Shown piece by piece: positions 1 through 9,578 of a stretch of DNA of 64,000 nt. Every line of letters starts with the position of its first letter. Position 1 is the stretch's first letter. The DNA is from Prochlorococcus sp. AG-347-J22 (GTDB lineage: Bacteria; Cyanobacteriota; Cyanobacteriia; PCC-6307; Cyanobiaceae). The DNA lies in NCBI GenBank assembly GCA_003279005.1, contig QCBY01000003.1:62001-126000 (forward strand). The letters run 5' to 3'. The position numbers and the translations under genes were made by a program. Below the pieces are notes generated by a model that saw only the letters and a program-made list of their open reading frames with translations, was not told where the DNA came from and ran no database searches.

Positions 1-643
1 TAGGATGTGAAGTCGCATCTTCCACTGTGACATGCTTTAAATCCTCAACGGCCCAATCTCTGAAAGCACCTCCAGAAGCTGTTAAATGTATAGCTTTTAA
101 ACCCTTAGGTATCTCTCCTGTTGAAAAATCTGTATTTTCATAATTAGGTGATCCTTGTAAACACTGAAAGATAGCAGAGTGTTCTGAATCAGCAGGTAAA
201 AGCCTACTATTATTTTTTTTTAATGCAGGAACAACAATTGGCCCTGCCGCAATTAAAGTTTCTTTGTTAGCAAGTGCAATATTTTTCCCCGCATTAATTG
301 CCGACATTGTTGGGATTAAGCCTGCACAGCCTACTATCCCGGTTACCACAGTATCAGCCTTATCCCAGGCTGCAACTGCGTTAATCCCCTGCTTCCCGCC
401 CAAAACTAAGGGAGCACTATCCAAATCTAAGTTGTTTATATTATCTTTTAAATCTTCTATAAGATTTTCATCCTCAATTGCAACCACCTCTGGTTTATGT
501 GTTTTAACTTGTTCAGTTAATAAATTAATATTTCTTCCTGCAGAAAAAGCTACGGCTTTAAACTTATCAGGCTGCTCACTAGCTATTTCGAGAGTTTGAG
601 TCCCTATTGAACCAGTTGAACCGAGCACAGTAATGTATTTCAA
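1..643 (-). CDS. dxr: 1-deoxy-D-xylulose 5-phosphate reductoisomerase (C-terminus cut by window edge)
   Basis: DXR converts DXP to MEP in the plastid-type isoprenoid pathway using NADPH. About 214 N-terminal residues are visible. The start reads [19 protein letters not shown], which holds the GSTGSIG dinucleotide-binding loop, followed by [12 protein letters not shown] and [15 protein letters not shown], both hallmark DXR motifs. There is no ATG: an upstream in-frame TAG at 659-661 leaves the TTG at 643 as the sensible start. It is last in the leftward HlyD-polA-cysS-dxr series, 82 bp after cysS. In a phototroph it supplies precursors for carotenoids and phytol. The identification is secure. 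Confidence 0.95.
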   Translation of the reverse strand, partial: MKYITVLGSTGSIGTQTLEIASEQPDKFKAVAFSAGRNINLLTEQVKTHKPEVVAIEDENLIEDLKDNINNLDLDSAPLVLGGKQGINAVAAWDKADTVVTGIVGCAGLIPTMSAINAGKNIALANKETLIAAGPIVVPALKKNNSRLLPADSEHSAIFQCLQGSPNYENTDFSTGEIPKGLKAIHLTASGGAFRDWAVEDLKHVTVEDATSHP

Positions 644-725
644 TTTTCTCTGATATTTCTAATATCTTCCCATTTAAAGGTGTATTTAAAAAACAAAAAT
701 TTCAAATTGGTTTTTTTCTTAAAAT

Positions 726-2195
726 TTAGACCCTTATCCATGTTGTTATTTCCTTTGATTGATCAATAAGTTCAATACCTTTTTCTTTTAACAAATTCCT
801 GATTTCATCTGCCTTCGCATAATTCTTTTCATTTTTTGCTTTAAATCTTTCATTAATAAACGATGATATTTCTTCTTCTGTTATTTTACTTTCTTTTACT
901 AAAACCTCTTTTTTAAGACCAAGCACCTCAGTTAACTCTTCAAGAGTTTTAAAATTCCCGAGTAGAAAAAATTTTTCATTTAGGTCTATTTCAAAACTTT
1001 CTATTCTTTGAAATTGGTTTAAAAAGTTTTTTAATGGTTTCGCTAAATCATAAATAATTGCAATAGCTCCTGCTGTATTAAGGTCATTACCCATAGCTTC
1101 AGAAAATTTAAGCTTTTTTTGAGATAATTCAAAACTTATTTTCTCTTTATATTTTTCTTTGATAGATTCAATCTTATCAATAGATTCAAAAGCACCTTTT
1201 GTAATGTCCATGAAAGAAAGGGCTATATTAATGATTTTCCAGGCTTCTGAAGCACTTTTTAAAGCCTCTTCAGTAAAATCAAGTGGTTTTCTATAATTTA
1301 CAGTCATAACAAAATATCGCAAAGTCATTGGGCTTATGCCTGAATTTATTAGTTCTCTAATAGTTTTAAAATTTTTCAGGGATTTACTCATCTTCTTTCC
1401 ATTTACATTGACCATCCCATTATGTAACCAATAATTTGCTAGTTTTTTGCCATTTGCTGCTTCTGATTGGGCTATTTCATTTTCATGATGTGGAAAAATC
1501 AAATCAGAACCACCTAAATGGATATCAATAGTATCTCCTAATTCATCTTTAACCATCGCCGAACATTCAATATGCCATCCTGGCCTACCTCTACCCCATG
1601 GCGAATCAAAATATGGTTCATCCTCTTTGGCTTTTTTCCATAAAGCAAAATCTTGAGGATTAAGTTTTTTATCATTTTCCTCATTATCTAGTCTTCCTTG
1701 CTGATTGATATTTTGTTCTTGTATATTTTGATTACTTAGCTTTCCATAATTTTTATTTTTAAAAACAGAATAATAAACATCACCATCCTTAGAATATGCA
1801 TAACCTTTATCCTCAAGAATTGTAATGAACGAGCAGATATTGCATATATGATTCGTTGCTCTTGGCATACTATCTGGACGCATTATCCCTAAAGAATCCA
1901 TATCTTTATGAAATTCACTAATATTCTTTTCAGATACTTCCTTCATTGAACTGCTTTCCTCTTTGGCTCTTTTTAAAATCTTGTCATCGATATCTGTAAA
2001 ATTTTGAACATACTTCACTTTAAAATCACTGTAAATTAAAAATCTTCTCAATACATCCCAAGCTATATAACTTCTGGCATGACCAAGATGACATAAATCA
2101 TAAACAGTTACTCCACAACAATAAATTTTCACTACATCATCAATAGGCTTAAAAACCTCAACCCTTTTGCTTAAAGTATTAAAAAGTTTGATCAT
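726..2195 (-). CDS. cysS: cysteinyl-tRNA synthetase
   Basis: Class I aminoacyl-tRNA synthetase charging tRNA-Cys in the cytoplasm; 489 residues, the usual length. The HIGH signature appears as HLGH at residues 36-39 after CCGVTVYD, which also carries the first zinc-binding cysteine. Further on, HIECSAM and HHENEIAQSE supply the remaining zinc ligands, and the KMSKS loop is intact (GKKMSKSLKN). The C-terminal part is the helical anticodon-binding region. It lies 24 bp downstream of polA and is probably cotranscribed with it. Confidence 0.98.
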   Translation of the reverse strand: MIKLFNTLSKRVEVFKPIDDVVKIYCCGVTVYDLCHLGHARSYIAWDVLRRFLIYSDFKVKYVQNFTDIDDKILKRAKEESSSMKEVSEKNISEFHKDMDSLGIMRPDSMPRATNHICNICSFITILEDKGYAYSKDGDVYYSVFKNKNYGKLSNQNIQEQNINQQGRLDNEENDKKLNPQDFALWKKAKEDEPYFDSPWGRGRPGWHIECSAMVKDELGDTIDIHLGGSDLIFPHHENEIAQSEAANGKKLANYWLHNGMVNVNGKKMSKSLKNFKTIRELINSGISPMTLRYFVMTVNYRKPLDFTEEALKSASEAWKIINIALSFMDITKGAFESIDKIESIKEKYKEKISFELSQKKLKFSEAMGNDLNTAGAIAIIYDLAKPLKNFLNQFQRIESFEIDLNEKFFLLGNFKTLEELTEVLGLKKEVLVKESKITEEEISSFINERFKAKNEKNYAKADEIRNLLKEKGIELIDQSKEITTWIRV

Positions 2196-2219
2196 CTTAA
2201 ACTAAGTATTTCATAAGGT

Positions 2220-5150
2220 TTATTTTGTCTCCATCCAATTGTCTCCAATTCCAATATCAACTAAAAGAGGCACATTTAATTTTACACAATCTTCCATAGT
2301 CTTCTTTACTAATTGCGTCGTAATTTCCAAAAAATCTGGTTCAACTTCAAACAATAATTCATCATGTACTTGTAAAAGCATTTTTGCGGGAACATTCATT
2401 TCTATGAATTTCTTATTTAGTTGAACCATTGCAATTTTAATAATGTCTGCACTTGAACCCTGAATTGGTGCATTTGCTGCGGCTCTTAATGACTGTGCTT
2501 CCATGCCAGCCCTTCTTGCAGATTGCAAGTCAATTTCGTAAGGATCTTTCCCTATTAATCTTCCAAGTCCATTTTTATCAAACTTAAATTCTCTCTTTCG
2601 ACCAAAAATTGTTTTTACATAACCTTTTGATAATGCAAGCCTTTCTTGGAGTTCAAGAAATTTGAAAATTTTTGAATATCTTTCTTTGTACTTTATTAGG
2701 AATTCTTTAGCCTCTGGAGTACTTACTCCTGTTGAACGGGCAAATTTTTTTATCCCCATACCATAGATAACTCCAAAATTTATTGTTTTCCCAACTCTCC
2801 TTTCGTCGGGCGATATTTCTTCTTTCTCGAAAATTAATCTTGCAGTCAAAGAATGAATGTCATCATTTTTATGAAATGCATTAATTAATATTTCTTCATC
2901 CGCTAAGTGAGCAAGTATTCTCAATTCGATCTGAGAATAATCAGCTGATAAGAGTTTCCAATTCTTTTCAGGCAAAAATGCTTTTCTGATTCTCCTACTA
3001 AATTCAGTCCTAACTGGGATATTTTGAAGATTAGGATTGCTACTACTTAATCTCCCAGTCGCTGTAGCTGCTTGATTAAAGTTTGTATGAACTCTTCCTG
3101 TCTTTTCGTTAATAAGTGTTGGAAGAGCATCAATATAGGTGCTAAGTAATTTGCTAAGTGTTCTATGTTTTATTAAATGTTGGATTATTTCATGTTCGTC
3201 GACTAATCGTTCAAGAACCACAGCATCTGTACTCCATCCTGTTTTTGTTTTCCGCGATTTCTTTTTATCCAAATTTAATTTCTCAAACAAGATCTCACCG
3301 AGTTGTTTTGGTGAAGATAGATTAAAGTTTCCCTTTGCTAATTCATAAACTTTACTTTCAATATCTTTTAAGGTACTTTTTAGTTCTTTTGAGAGTTTAT
3401 TTAGATAAGGGATGTCGATGGTTATCCCATTCATTTCCATTTGAGACAATACCGGCTCTAAAGGCAGTTCGATTTCTTCGAACAATTTGATTAATTCATT
3501 TTTTTCTGTTGAAAATCTTTCTTTAAAAATTTTGACAATCTTAAAAGTTAGAAATACATCATAACCGCAGTAAATACTTGCTTCATCAATATCAACAAAT
3601 GAAAAGTCTTTATTTTTTCCAACTGTTTCCTTAAATGAAGGAGGCTTAAATCCGAATAATCTAAAACTAATTTCACTTAACCCATGCTTCTCCTGATTAT
3701 TTAGAAGATAGTCTGCTAACAAGGTGTCAAATGTTACGCCGTTAAGATCAAGTCCGTGATTAAAAAATATTTGCCTGTCAAATTTAGAATTTTGGAGTGC
3801 CTTTTCTTTTTTTGGATCTTCTATCCAAGTTCTGAGTTTTGAGAAAACATCGTCAATCGATAATTGATTGGGTGTCTCTTTTTTTGTTTGATGACCAAGA
3901 GGTATATAAAATAAATCATCAGTTCCTTCTCCAAGACATAGTCCTATCCCAACAAGTTCCGCATCGATTGGATTTAAACTGTTAGTCTCTGTATCTAAAG
4001 AAACTATCTCATTGGTCTTTTCTAATCTTTGACTTAATTTATCAAGTAATTCAAAATCATTTACAACAGTTACTTGGATGTTAGGAATTTTATTTTCAAT
4101 ATTTTCTAATTCACTTTTAATAGAGATCTTTGGATCTTTCTCCTCCTCTTGAGCAACGTTATTTTTGTCAAAACCACCTTTGCTGAAAGTTGAATTGAAA
4201 ATATCAATTTGCCGAAGTAATGTTGATAATTCTAGTTTTTGCAGTGACTCCGAGAGAAGTTCTTGATTTATATTTTTTAATTCATAACCATCACTTAATA
4301 TCAAAGGCACTTCAGTATTGATTTTTGCTAAATCTCTAGAAAGAAAAGCATTATGTTTATCATTTCTGAGTTTTTCTATAACTGAACCTTTGATGAAGCC
4401 TTTATATTTTTTATCATTATTCTGCTTAATCTTCTCCAAAGCTTGATAGATTCCATCAAGTGTATCGTTTTCTTTTAGTAGATTAATTGCAGTTTTAGGT
4501 CCCACTCCTCTAATACCAGGAATATTATCAGAACTATCTCCAGTAAGTGCTTTTAGATCAACTACTCTTTCTGGAGCAACACCTAATTTTTCTTTTACTC
4601 CATTTTCATTCATAAGGGTTGGATTTCCACTCTTCGCATATGGACCACCACCCATATAAAGTACATAAATATCTTTTTGATCATCTACTAATTGAAATAA
4701 GTCTCGATCCCCAGAAAGAATATTCACGCACCATCCTTTAGAGGAAGCATCATTTGCAATTGTGCCTAGTAGATCATCTGCTTCGTATCCTGGAGATTTA
4801 AAAATTGGTAAATTAAGGCTTTCTTCTAAAATGATTTCTAGTTGTTCAATATCCTGAAAAAAAACATCTGGTGCTATATCTCTATTGGCCTTATAATTTG
4901 GATCTAATGCATGCCTAAAAGTAGGTTTTTCTGTATCAAAAGTAATACAAACACCCTCAGGACTAATATTTTTGCAATTATCCAGAAGGCTTTTTAGAAA
5001 TCCATATGTGACACTTGTAGGAAATCCCTCTTTGGTAGTTAAACCCCCATCAATCCCTTTGCTAAATGCATAGAAGCTTCTAAAAGCAAGTGAATGGCCA
5101 TCGACTAAAAGTAAAATTGGTTTTTTAGAGTTTTCAGATTTTAAAATCAT
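2220..5150 (-). CDS. polA: DNA polymerase I
   Basis: Repair and Okazaki-processing polymerase, 976 residues, with all three domains. The N-terminal 5'-3' nuclease domain (about 1-300) has LLVDGHSLAFRSFYAF and GDSSDNIPGIRGVG. The 3'-5' exonuclease domain (about 370-570) keeps its catalytic acids: SLDTETNSL (DxE) and YCGYDVFL (YxxxD), so proofreading is probably active, unlike in Taq-type enzymes. The polymerase domain has motif A ADYSQIELRILAHL, the O-helix RRVGKTINFGVIYG and motif C QVHDELLFE. The start ATG overlaps the stop of the upstream HlyD gene by 4 bp (ATGA), indicating translational coupling. Confidence 0.98.
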   Translation of the reverse strand: MILKSENSKKPILLLVDGHSLAFRSFYAFSKGIDGGLTTKEGFPTSVTYGFLKSLLDNCKNISPEGVCITFDTEKPTFRHALDPNYKANRDIAPDVFFQDIEQLEIILEESLNLPIFKSPGYEADDLLGTIANDASSKGWCVNILSGDRDLFQLVDDQKDIYVLYMGGGPYAKSGNPTLMNENGVKEKLGVAPERVVDLKALTGDSSDNIPGIRGVGPKTAINLLKENDTLDGIYQALEKIKQNNDKKYKGFIKGSVIEKLRNDKHNAFLSRDLAKINTEVPLILSDGYELKNINQELLSESLQKLELSTLLRQIDIFNSTFSKGGFDKNNVAQEEEKDPKISIKSELENIENKIPNIQVTVVNDFELLDKLSQRLEKTNEIVSLDTETNSLNPIDAELVGIGLCLGEGTDDLFYIPLGHQTKKETPNQLSIDDVFSKLRTWIEDPKKEKALQNSKFDRQIFFNHGLDLNGVTFDTLLADYLLNNQEKHGLSEISFRLFGFKPPSFKETVGKNKDFSFVDIDEASIYCGYDVFLTFKIVKIFKERFSTEKNELIKLFEEIELPLEPVLSQMEMNGITIDIPYLNKLSKELKSTLKDIESKVYELAKGNFNLSSPKQLGEILFEKLNLDKKKSRKTKTGWSTDAVVLERLVDEHEIIQHLIKHRTLSKLLSTYIDALPTLINEKTGRVHTNFNQAATATGRLSSSNPNLQNIPVRTEFSRRIRKAFLPEKNWKLLSADYSQIELRILAHLADEEILINAFHKNDDIHSLTARLIFEKEEISPDERRVGKTINFGVIYGMGIKKFARSTGVSTPEAKEFLIKYKERYSKIFKFLELQERLALSKGYVKTIFGRKREFKFDKNGLGRLIGKDPYEIDLQSARRAGMEAQSLRAAANAPIQGSSADIIKIAMVQLNKKFIEMNVPAKMLLQVHDELLFEVEPDFLEITTQLVKKTMEDCVKLNVPLLVDIGIGDNWMETK

Positions 5151-6208
5151 TTTCTCTTCTTAGACCAAGGTGGTATATCAATAAAGATTTGTTCTCCAGC
5201 TTCTAATCCATCAATTACTGAAGTTTTACTTCCACTACTAATACCAATTTCAATTTTTTCAAATTTGGGAGAATTGTTTTTATCGACTTTTAAAACTCCT
5301 TTTTCACCTTTTTCTGTGACAATAGAAACTGTTGGCACTAAGATTTTTTCTTCATTACCTTCGACTCTAAATTCAAGATCAGTGGTCATTCCAATTTTAA
5401 TTTCTTCAGAAATATCTTTAAAATTTAAAGTAACTTCAAATGAGGTTACATTATTATCTTTTACAGCTCTTGTAGCTATTTTTTTAACTATGGCATTATA
5501 TTTTTTTGAAGGATAAGCCTCAACTCTCACGGAGGCTTCTTGACCTATTTTTATTCTGCCAATGTCACTCTCAGGAACTTTGGCAACAATTTCTAAACCC
5601 TCTGATAGTTCAAAAATAAAGTTTTTGGTTTTAGGGTCTGAACTTAAATTTGTACTCGGAGTGACATAAGATCCTATCTCCGCATATTTTGCAGTTATCT
5701 TTCCTCCATATGGTGCTTTAATTAAATAGAAACTTTTTTCAGCTATTGCATCATTAAGTTTGGCACTACTAATGTTGTAGTTATTTTTATAACTTTCGTA
5801 ATCTTCTTTGCTTACTGCACCTTCTTGATATAAGTATTCTCTTCTTGAAAATTCAGATTTTTGTTTTTCTAGATTTAACTCAAGCTCTTCAATTTTGTAG
5901 ATGAAGTCTTCATCATCAAGAGAAGCTAAAACCTGATCTTTTTTTACAAGATCGCCTTCCTCTACTCTAATTTCTTTTATTACACCTTGCTTCCTAGGTC
6001 CAATATTGCTTGTCCTGATGGCTTTTACTTCACCACTTGTATTAATTGAATCTGAGAGGATTCCTTTTTCAACTTGAACTACAAAATCAGAAATATCTTT
6101 TGACTTATTTTTCTTGAAGGAATTGGTTACAAAAACGAAAAATATAGCTAGAGAAAGCAATATAATTCCATTTCTTAGATTTATATTCTTTTTTATTAAA
6201 TCAAGCAT
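5147..6208 (-). CDS. HlyD / RND-type periplasmic adaptor subunit
   Basis: Membrane-fusion protein of 353 residues linking an inner-membrane exporter to the periplasm. One N-terminal membrane anchor (about residues 14-30) is followed by a lipoyl-like half motif (IKEIRVEEGDLVKKDQVLASLDDED), a coiled-coil hairpin with many Lys/Glu (about 90-150), the second lipoyl half (FYLIKAPYGGKITAKYAEIGSY) and a beta-barrel region. No transporter gene is adjacent, so the partner is unknown. It is first in the leftward operon and overlaps polA by 4 bp. The start ATG at 6208 is about 145 bp from the divergent ychF start. Confidence 0.85.
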   Translation of the reverse strand: MLDLIKKNINLRNGIILLSLAIFFVFVTNSFKKNKSKDISDFVVQVEKGILSDSINTSGEVKAIRTSNIGPRKQGVIKEIRVEEGDLVKKDQVLASLDDEDFIYKIEELELNLEKQKSEFSRREYLYQEGAVSKEDYESYKNNYNISSAKLNDAIAEKSFYLIKAPYGGKITAKYAEIGSYVTPSTNLSSDPKTKNFIFELSEGLEIVAKVPESDIGRIKIGQEASVRVEAYPSKKYNAIVKKIATRAVKDNNVTSFEVTLNFKDISEEIKIGMTTDLEFRVEGNEEKILVPTVSIVTEKGEKGVLKVDKNNSPKFEKIEIGISSGSKTSVIDGLEAGEQIFIDIPPWSKKRK

Positions 6209-6352
6209 TTCTTTTGAAAAACAGCAGTAGATTATATTTAGGAACTAAATGAATAATCAAGACGATTATAATTAACTTATAAAGGATTGGTTAAGTAAAT
6301 ACTATATTACTAGAAGATGTTTTCTTGATAATTTTTCCATAAATTTTTTAAA

Positions 6353-7444
6353 ATGTTAAAAGCAGGTATTATTGGATTACCAAACGTTGGAAAATCAACT
6401 TTATTTAATGCACTTGTAGAAAACGCTAAAGCACAAGCGGCTAATTTTCCCTTTTGTACTATAGAACCTAATAAAGGCACTGTTTCTGTCCCAGACCAAA
6501 GGTTGCAAGAGTTAGGTGATTTAAGTTCTAGCCAAAATATTATCCCAACAAAAATTGAATTTGTTGATATCGCAGGACTAGTAAAAGGAGCGAGCCAAGG
6601 AGAAGGTTTGGGAAATAAATTTTTATCAAATATTAGGGAGGTTGATGCAATAGTTCATGTTGTAAGGTGCTTTGAAGATAGTGATGTAATTCATGTTTCC
6701 GGAAAGGTAGATCCCCTGGATGACATTGAGATAATTAATCTGGAATTGAATTTAGCTGATTTATCCCAACTCCAAAAAAGAAGGGGAAGAATTAAGAAAC
6801 AGGTTAGAACCAATAAAGAGGCAGCAAAAGAAGATACCCTACTAGAAAAAATTGAAGAAGAGCTTCAAAAAGGACTTTCAGTTAGATCAATATCTTTGAG
6901 TGAAGAAGAAAATTTAATCATTAAGCAATTAGGCTTCCTTTCCGCAAAACCAATTATTTACGCAACAAATTTGAATGAAAATGATTTAGCTGAAGGTAAT
7001 GATTTCTCATCAAAAGTTCAGAGTTTTGCAAATTCTGAAAATACAGAATGCATAAAAATATCAGCACAAGTCGAATCTGAATTAATTGAGTTAGAACCGG
7101 AAGATAAAAAAGACTACCTTTTGGGTTTAGGAGTAAAAGAAGGGGGCTTAAGTTCTTTAATTAGATCAACATATAAATTACTGGGATTAAAAACTTATTT
7201 CACCACCGGCGAAAAGGAAACAAAAGCATGGACTATAAAAGATGGGATGACTGCACCGCAAGCAGCAGGAGTCATTCATACTGATTTTGAAAAAGGATTT
7301 ATTAGAGCCCTAACCATTTCATATCAAAATTTAATTGATTCAGGTTCAATTGCAAATGCAAAAACTAAAGGTTTACTTAGAAGCGAAGGTAAGGAATATG
7401 TTGTAAAAGAGGGAGATGTAATGGAGTTCTTATTTAATGTCTAG
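6353..7444 (+). CDS. ychF: ribosome-binding ATPase YchF (Obg family)
   Basis: Obg-family P-loop NTPase that prefers ATP; 363 residues, full length. The G1 loop is GLPNVGKST (residues 8-16), and G3 is DIAGLVKGASQGEGLGNKFL. The usual NKxD is replaced by ATNLNE, the change that gives YchF its ATP preference. A coiled-coil arm (about 130-170) and a C-terminal TGS domain (AWTIKDGMTAPQAAGVIHTDF to GDVMEFLFNV) complete the family plan. It is transcribed divergently from the HlyD-polA operon. Confidence 0.97.
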   Translation: MLKAGIIGLPNVGKSTLFNALVENAKAQAANFPFCTIEPNKGTVSVPDQRLQELGDLSSSQNIIPTKIEFVDIAGLVKGASQGEGLGNKFLSNIREVDAIVHVVRCFEDSDVIHVSGKVDPLDDIEIINLELNLADLSQLQKRRGRIKKQVRTNKEAAKEDTLLEKIEEELQKGLSVRSISLSEEENLIIKQLGFLSAKPIIYATNLNENDLAEGNDFSSKVQSFANSENTECIKISAQVESELIELEPEDKKDYLLGLGVKEGGLSSLIRSTYKLLGLKTYFTTGEKETKAWTIKDGMTAPQAAGVIHTDFEKGFIRALTISYQNLIDSGSIANAKTKGLLRSEGKEYVVKEGDVMEFLFNV

Positions 7445-7452
7445 TTTGTCTT

Positions 7453-7611
7453 TTAAGGCTTACTATTTTGATTTTGGAATTTAAATTCTAAAAATGAAAT
7501 TAATAAAATTAATAAACAGCCCAAGCAACTTCCAAGTAACCCAAAAACAATGGTTGTAAAGCCTTCATTGTACCCGTATTCTAATTGTGGTAAGTGAGGA
7601 GGTATTGGCAT
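7453..7611 (-). CDS. small single-pass membrane protein, unknown function
   Basis: 52-residue reading frame starting MPIPPHLPQLEYGYNEG. One hydrophobic helix (about residues 18-42, with GLLGSCLGCLLILLISF) is followed by a short polar tail ending QNSKP. It follows the 47-residue gene at 7757-7614 by 2 bp in the same direction, so the two form a mini-operon convergent with ychF. Length and topology resemble small thylakoid subunits, but I do not recognise the family. Confidence 0.6.
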   Translation of the reverse strand: MPIPPHLPQLEYGYNEGFTTIVFGLLGSCLGCLLILLISFLEFKFQNQNSKP

Positions 7612-7613
7612 TA

Positions 7614-7757
7614 TTATTTTTCAACAGAATTTTCTATATCTTCAAGTAAATGTTTAGTTGACCTACTAAAACCATTTGTTTTTAAATAGTTTTGAGCCTC
7701 TCTAAATTTTTCAGCTACTCTTTTTGCATAAGGAGTATTCATTGAATTTTGAGTCAT
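7614..7757 (-). CDS. small soluble protein, unknown function
   Basis: 47-residue frame, MTQNSMNTPYAKRVAEKF to IENSVEK. It is charged and helical, with no signal peptide or membrane segment. It is first of a two-gene leftward unit with the 52-residue membrane protein, separated by only 2 bp. Coding is supported by balanced composition and tight packing, not by a recognised family. Confidence 0.55.
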   Translation of the reverse strand: MTQNSMNTPYAKRVAEKFREAQNYLKTNGFSRSTKHLLEDIENSVEK

Positions 7758-7919
7758 GTTGAAAATGCGACTCATTTTATAATCTGATTTAAATATACCC
7801 TTGATAAGTATTCAAAAATACAAGAATATAAAAATAGGATTTTTTACTTACTAAAAAATTAAATTTATAAAGTTCTTGATTTTCCAAAGTAAAGTTTTTA
7901 CAAATTAGAGAAAGTGACA

Positions 7920-8219
7920 ATGACAAATATATTTTTAATACTTGTTTTGCTGATTATTTGTTTTGTACTTTTATTTTCCATATTTTTTTATTCAAAGCGA
8001 AACAATAAGTCAGCTAAAAAAACAAAAATTAATGCATCTTATATACCTTTCTCAAAAGAACAAGAATTTAATCCAGATATAAATACAGATAATTGGCATT
8101 TACATAAACTTAGATTAGAAAAATTTAGAAGATCACAATATAGGGGATTAACTTTCTTTTTAAGTTCAAAAAATAGAATTTACTATCTTTCTGAAAAAGG
8201 GTCTAAAGTATATTGCTAA
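7920..8219 (+). CDS. membrane-anchored small protein, unknown function
   Basis: 99 residues from the ATG at 7920; a GTG two codons earlier is possible but has no support. An N-terminal hydrophobic helix (MTNIFLILVLLIICFVLLF) is followed by a basic cytoplasmic-type tail with DNWHLHKLRLEKFRRSQYRG. This looks like a signal-anchor protein. The neighbours downstream are two more small membrane proteins. No family recognised. Confidence 0.55.
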   Translation: MTNIFLILVLLIICFVLLFSIFFYSKRNNKSAKKTKINASYIPFSKEQEFNPDINTDNWHLHKLRLEKFRRSQYRGLTFFLSSKNRIYYLSEKGSKVYC

Positions 8220-8273
8220 CAAGATAAATTAATTTTATAAATAAGAAAAAGCCTTTAGAAAATAATAATTTGA

Positions 8274-8525
8274 ATGAAGTATTTATTTTTACTATCAGAA
8301 AAGTTCTATAGGTTCATCGAATGGGAGTGGAATACCTTAAAAAATCTAAGAAGGGAAAAAAGAAAGAATTTTTTTCTTAGAGGATCTTTTGCTTTATTTA
8401 GTTTATTATCTGTTCTTTTCTTGATACTTTCACCTCCTATTGCTTTTGGAATATTTTTTGGAGAGGGATTAAAATTTAGTATTTTCTTTATTTGGATATG
8501 GATTTTAAATTTAAAGTTTTTTTGA
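8274..8525 (+). CDS. small membrane protein, unknown function
   Basis: 83 residues. A basic, aromatic N-terminus (EKFYRFIEWEWNTLKNLRREKRKN) precedes two hydrophobic segments (about 37-60 and 66-80). It is second in a run of three small rightward genes (7920, 8274, 8579). An opposite-strand frame over the same bases is a shadow. No family recognised. Confidence 0.5.
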   Translation: MKYLFLLSEKFYRFIEWEWNTLKNLRREKRKNFFLRGSFALFSLLSVLFLILSPPIAFGIFFGEGLKFSIFFIWIWILNLKFF

Positions 8526-8578
8526 AAAAGTATAATTAATTCTCTTAGATTATTTAAAATACTATAAAAAATAACCTT

Positions 8579-8794
8579 ATGCCAAAAATATTCAAACAAA
8601 ATAAATTTGCTTTGTTGGGAGCCAATATATTAATAATTTTATTATGGGTAACTATATCTACTTTTTTAACAAATTTATTTCAAAGTGAAAATGCCCCATT
8701 TTATTTATATAAAATCTCTTTTTTAATAAGATTTCTCCCTCCTATTTGGGTTACATGGTTCTTATGGATAAAAAGAGGTGGTTTAAAAAGATAA
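8579..8794 (+). CDS. small two-helix membrane protein, unknown function
   Basis: 71 residues starting MPKIFKQNKFALLGANIL, with hydrophobic segments at about 10-32 and 45-64 and a basic C-terminus (WIKRGGLKR). It is third of the small rightward membrane genes. The stop at 8792 is followed by about 200 bp without coding potential, and a strong inverted repeat lies at 8923. Confidence 0.5.
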   Translation: MPKIFKQNKFALLGANILIILLWVTISTFLTNLFQSENAPFYLYKISFLIRFLPPIWVTWFLWIKRGGLKR

Positions 8795-8922
8795 ATGAAA
8801 CAAGTACCCTAGCATATTTACTATAGAAATGAATCAGTTAAAATCTGTGCTCTTATTTGAAATTTTTAAGTAAGAATTAGGTAATTGAAAGGTTTTTTAG
8901 CTAAGAAAAGATCTCTTTTTTT

Positions 8923-8951
8923 ACAAATATTTTTTCTCAAAAAATATTTGT
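8923..8951. terminator. perfect 13-bp inverted repeat between convergent genes
   Basis: The arms ACAAATATTTTTT and AAAAAATATTTGT are perfectly complementary with a 3-base loop (CTC). It lies between the rightward gene ending at 8794 and the leftward gene ending at 8998. The arms place T-runs and A-runs inside the stem, so it could serve as a bidirectional terminator. No separate U-tract follows. Confidence 0.45.
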
Positions 8952-8997
8952 CAGTATCACTATTTAAAGTACTCGTGAAGATCGATTTTATTAAAAA

Positions 8998-9177
8998 TTA
9001 AGCAGGTAATCTATTATCAATTTCCAACTCTCCAGAATCCATAAGACGGCCGATTTTAATAACTAAAGCCATATCTAACCTTGAAAATTCAGATTGATGG
9101 TTAGTTATCCAATCAAGTTCCGAGAGAGTTATAACTCCCAAAGTATTTACCTTAAGAAAAAGTAAGCCTAAATTCAT
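8998..9177 (-). CDS. small protein downstream of hli genes, unknown function
   Basis: 59 residues, MNLGLLFLKVNTLGVITLSEL to ELEIDNRLPA. It has an amphipathic, non-membrane composition with SELDWITNHQSEFSRLDMAL and KIGRLMDSGELEIDNR. It starts 1 bp after the stop of the Hli gene at 9307-9179 and is very probably translated from the same transcript, which suggests a role tied to Hli proteins. I cannot name the family. Confidence 0.65.
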   Translation of the reverse strand: MNLGLLFLKVNTLGVITLSELDWITNHQSEFSRLDMALVIKIGRLMDSGELEIDNRLPA

Positions 9178-9178
9178 A

Positions 9179-9307
9179 TTAAAAAATTCCTGGAACTATC
9201 CAGCCGAATAAACCATAATTTACAACTAGCGCGAAAAAACCCATCATGGCCATTCTTCCATTAGTTTTTTCAGCATTTTGCCAATAAGTAGTTTTTGAGT
9301 CTTCCAT
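9179..9307 (-). CDS. hli: high-light-inducible protein (Hli / CAB-like)
   Basis: 42 residues. It has the single chlorophyll-binding helix of Hli proteins: NAEKTNGRMAMMGFFALVV, where the E-x-x-N-G-R signature supplies chlorophyll ligands, and it ends in the usual GWIVPGIF. These proteins bind chlorophyll and carotenoid in the thylakoid and protect photosystems under excess light. It sits in a leftward cluster with Hli genes at 9482 and 9850. Confidence 0.92.
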   Translation of the reverse strand: MEDSKTTYWQNAEKTNGRMAMMGFFALVVNYGLFGWIVPGIF

Positions 9308-9335
9308 TGATTTTGTAGTAATTTTTAAATAAGTC

Positions 9336-9482
9336 TTAAACGAAGCCAGGAATTATCTGTCCAGTAGTTAGATATGCACCAATAGCGGCTATAAGTCCAA
9401 TCATTGCAAACCTTCCATTAAGTGTTTCTGCAACAACTTTCTCTTTTTCAATTGTTTTTGTTTTTGTGATTGTTTCAGTCAT
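9336..9482 (-). CDS. hli: high-light-inducible protein (Hli)
   Basis: 48 residues from the ATG at 9482; an upstream ATG at 9533 would add 17 residues but Hli proteins normally start close to the charged segment. Ends with the conserved Hli core AETLNGRFAMIGLIAAIG and AYLTTGQIIPGFV. N-terminal Thr/Lys-rich lead (MTETITKTKTIEKEK). Middle member of the three-gene Hli cluster. Confidence 0.92.
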   Translation of the reverse strand: MTETITKTKTIEKEKVVAETLNGRFAMIGLIAAIGAYLTTGQIIPGFV

Positions 9483-9578
9483 GTTTTTTGTTCGATAAAT
9501 AAGGTTAGTTTTTGGATTCTCGTAATTAATCAATAGTAAAAAGAATTTTTAATATGAAAAAATTTTTCTATTAAAAAT

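Noticed and set aside
264..599. 111-residue plus-strand frame opposite dxr
   Set aside because: dxr is unmistakable on the other strand.
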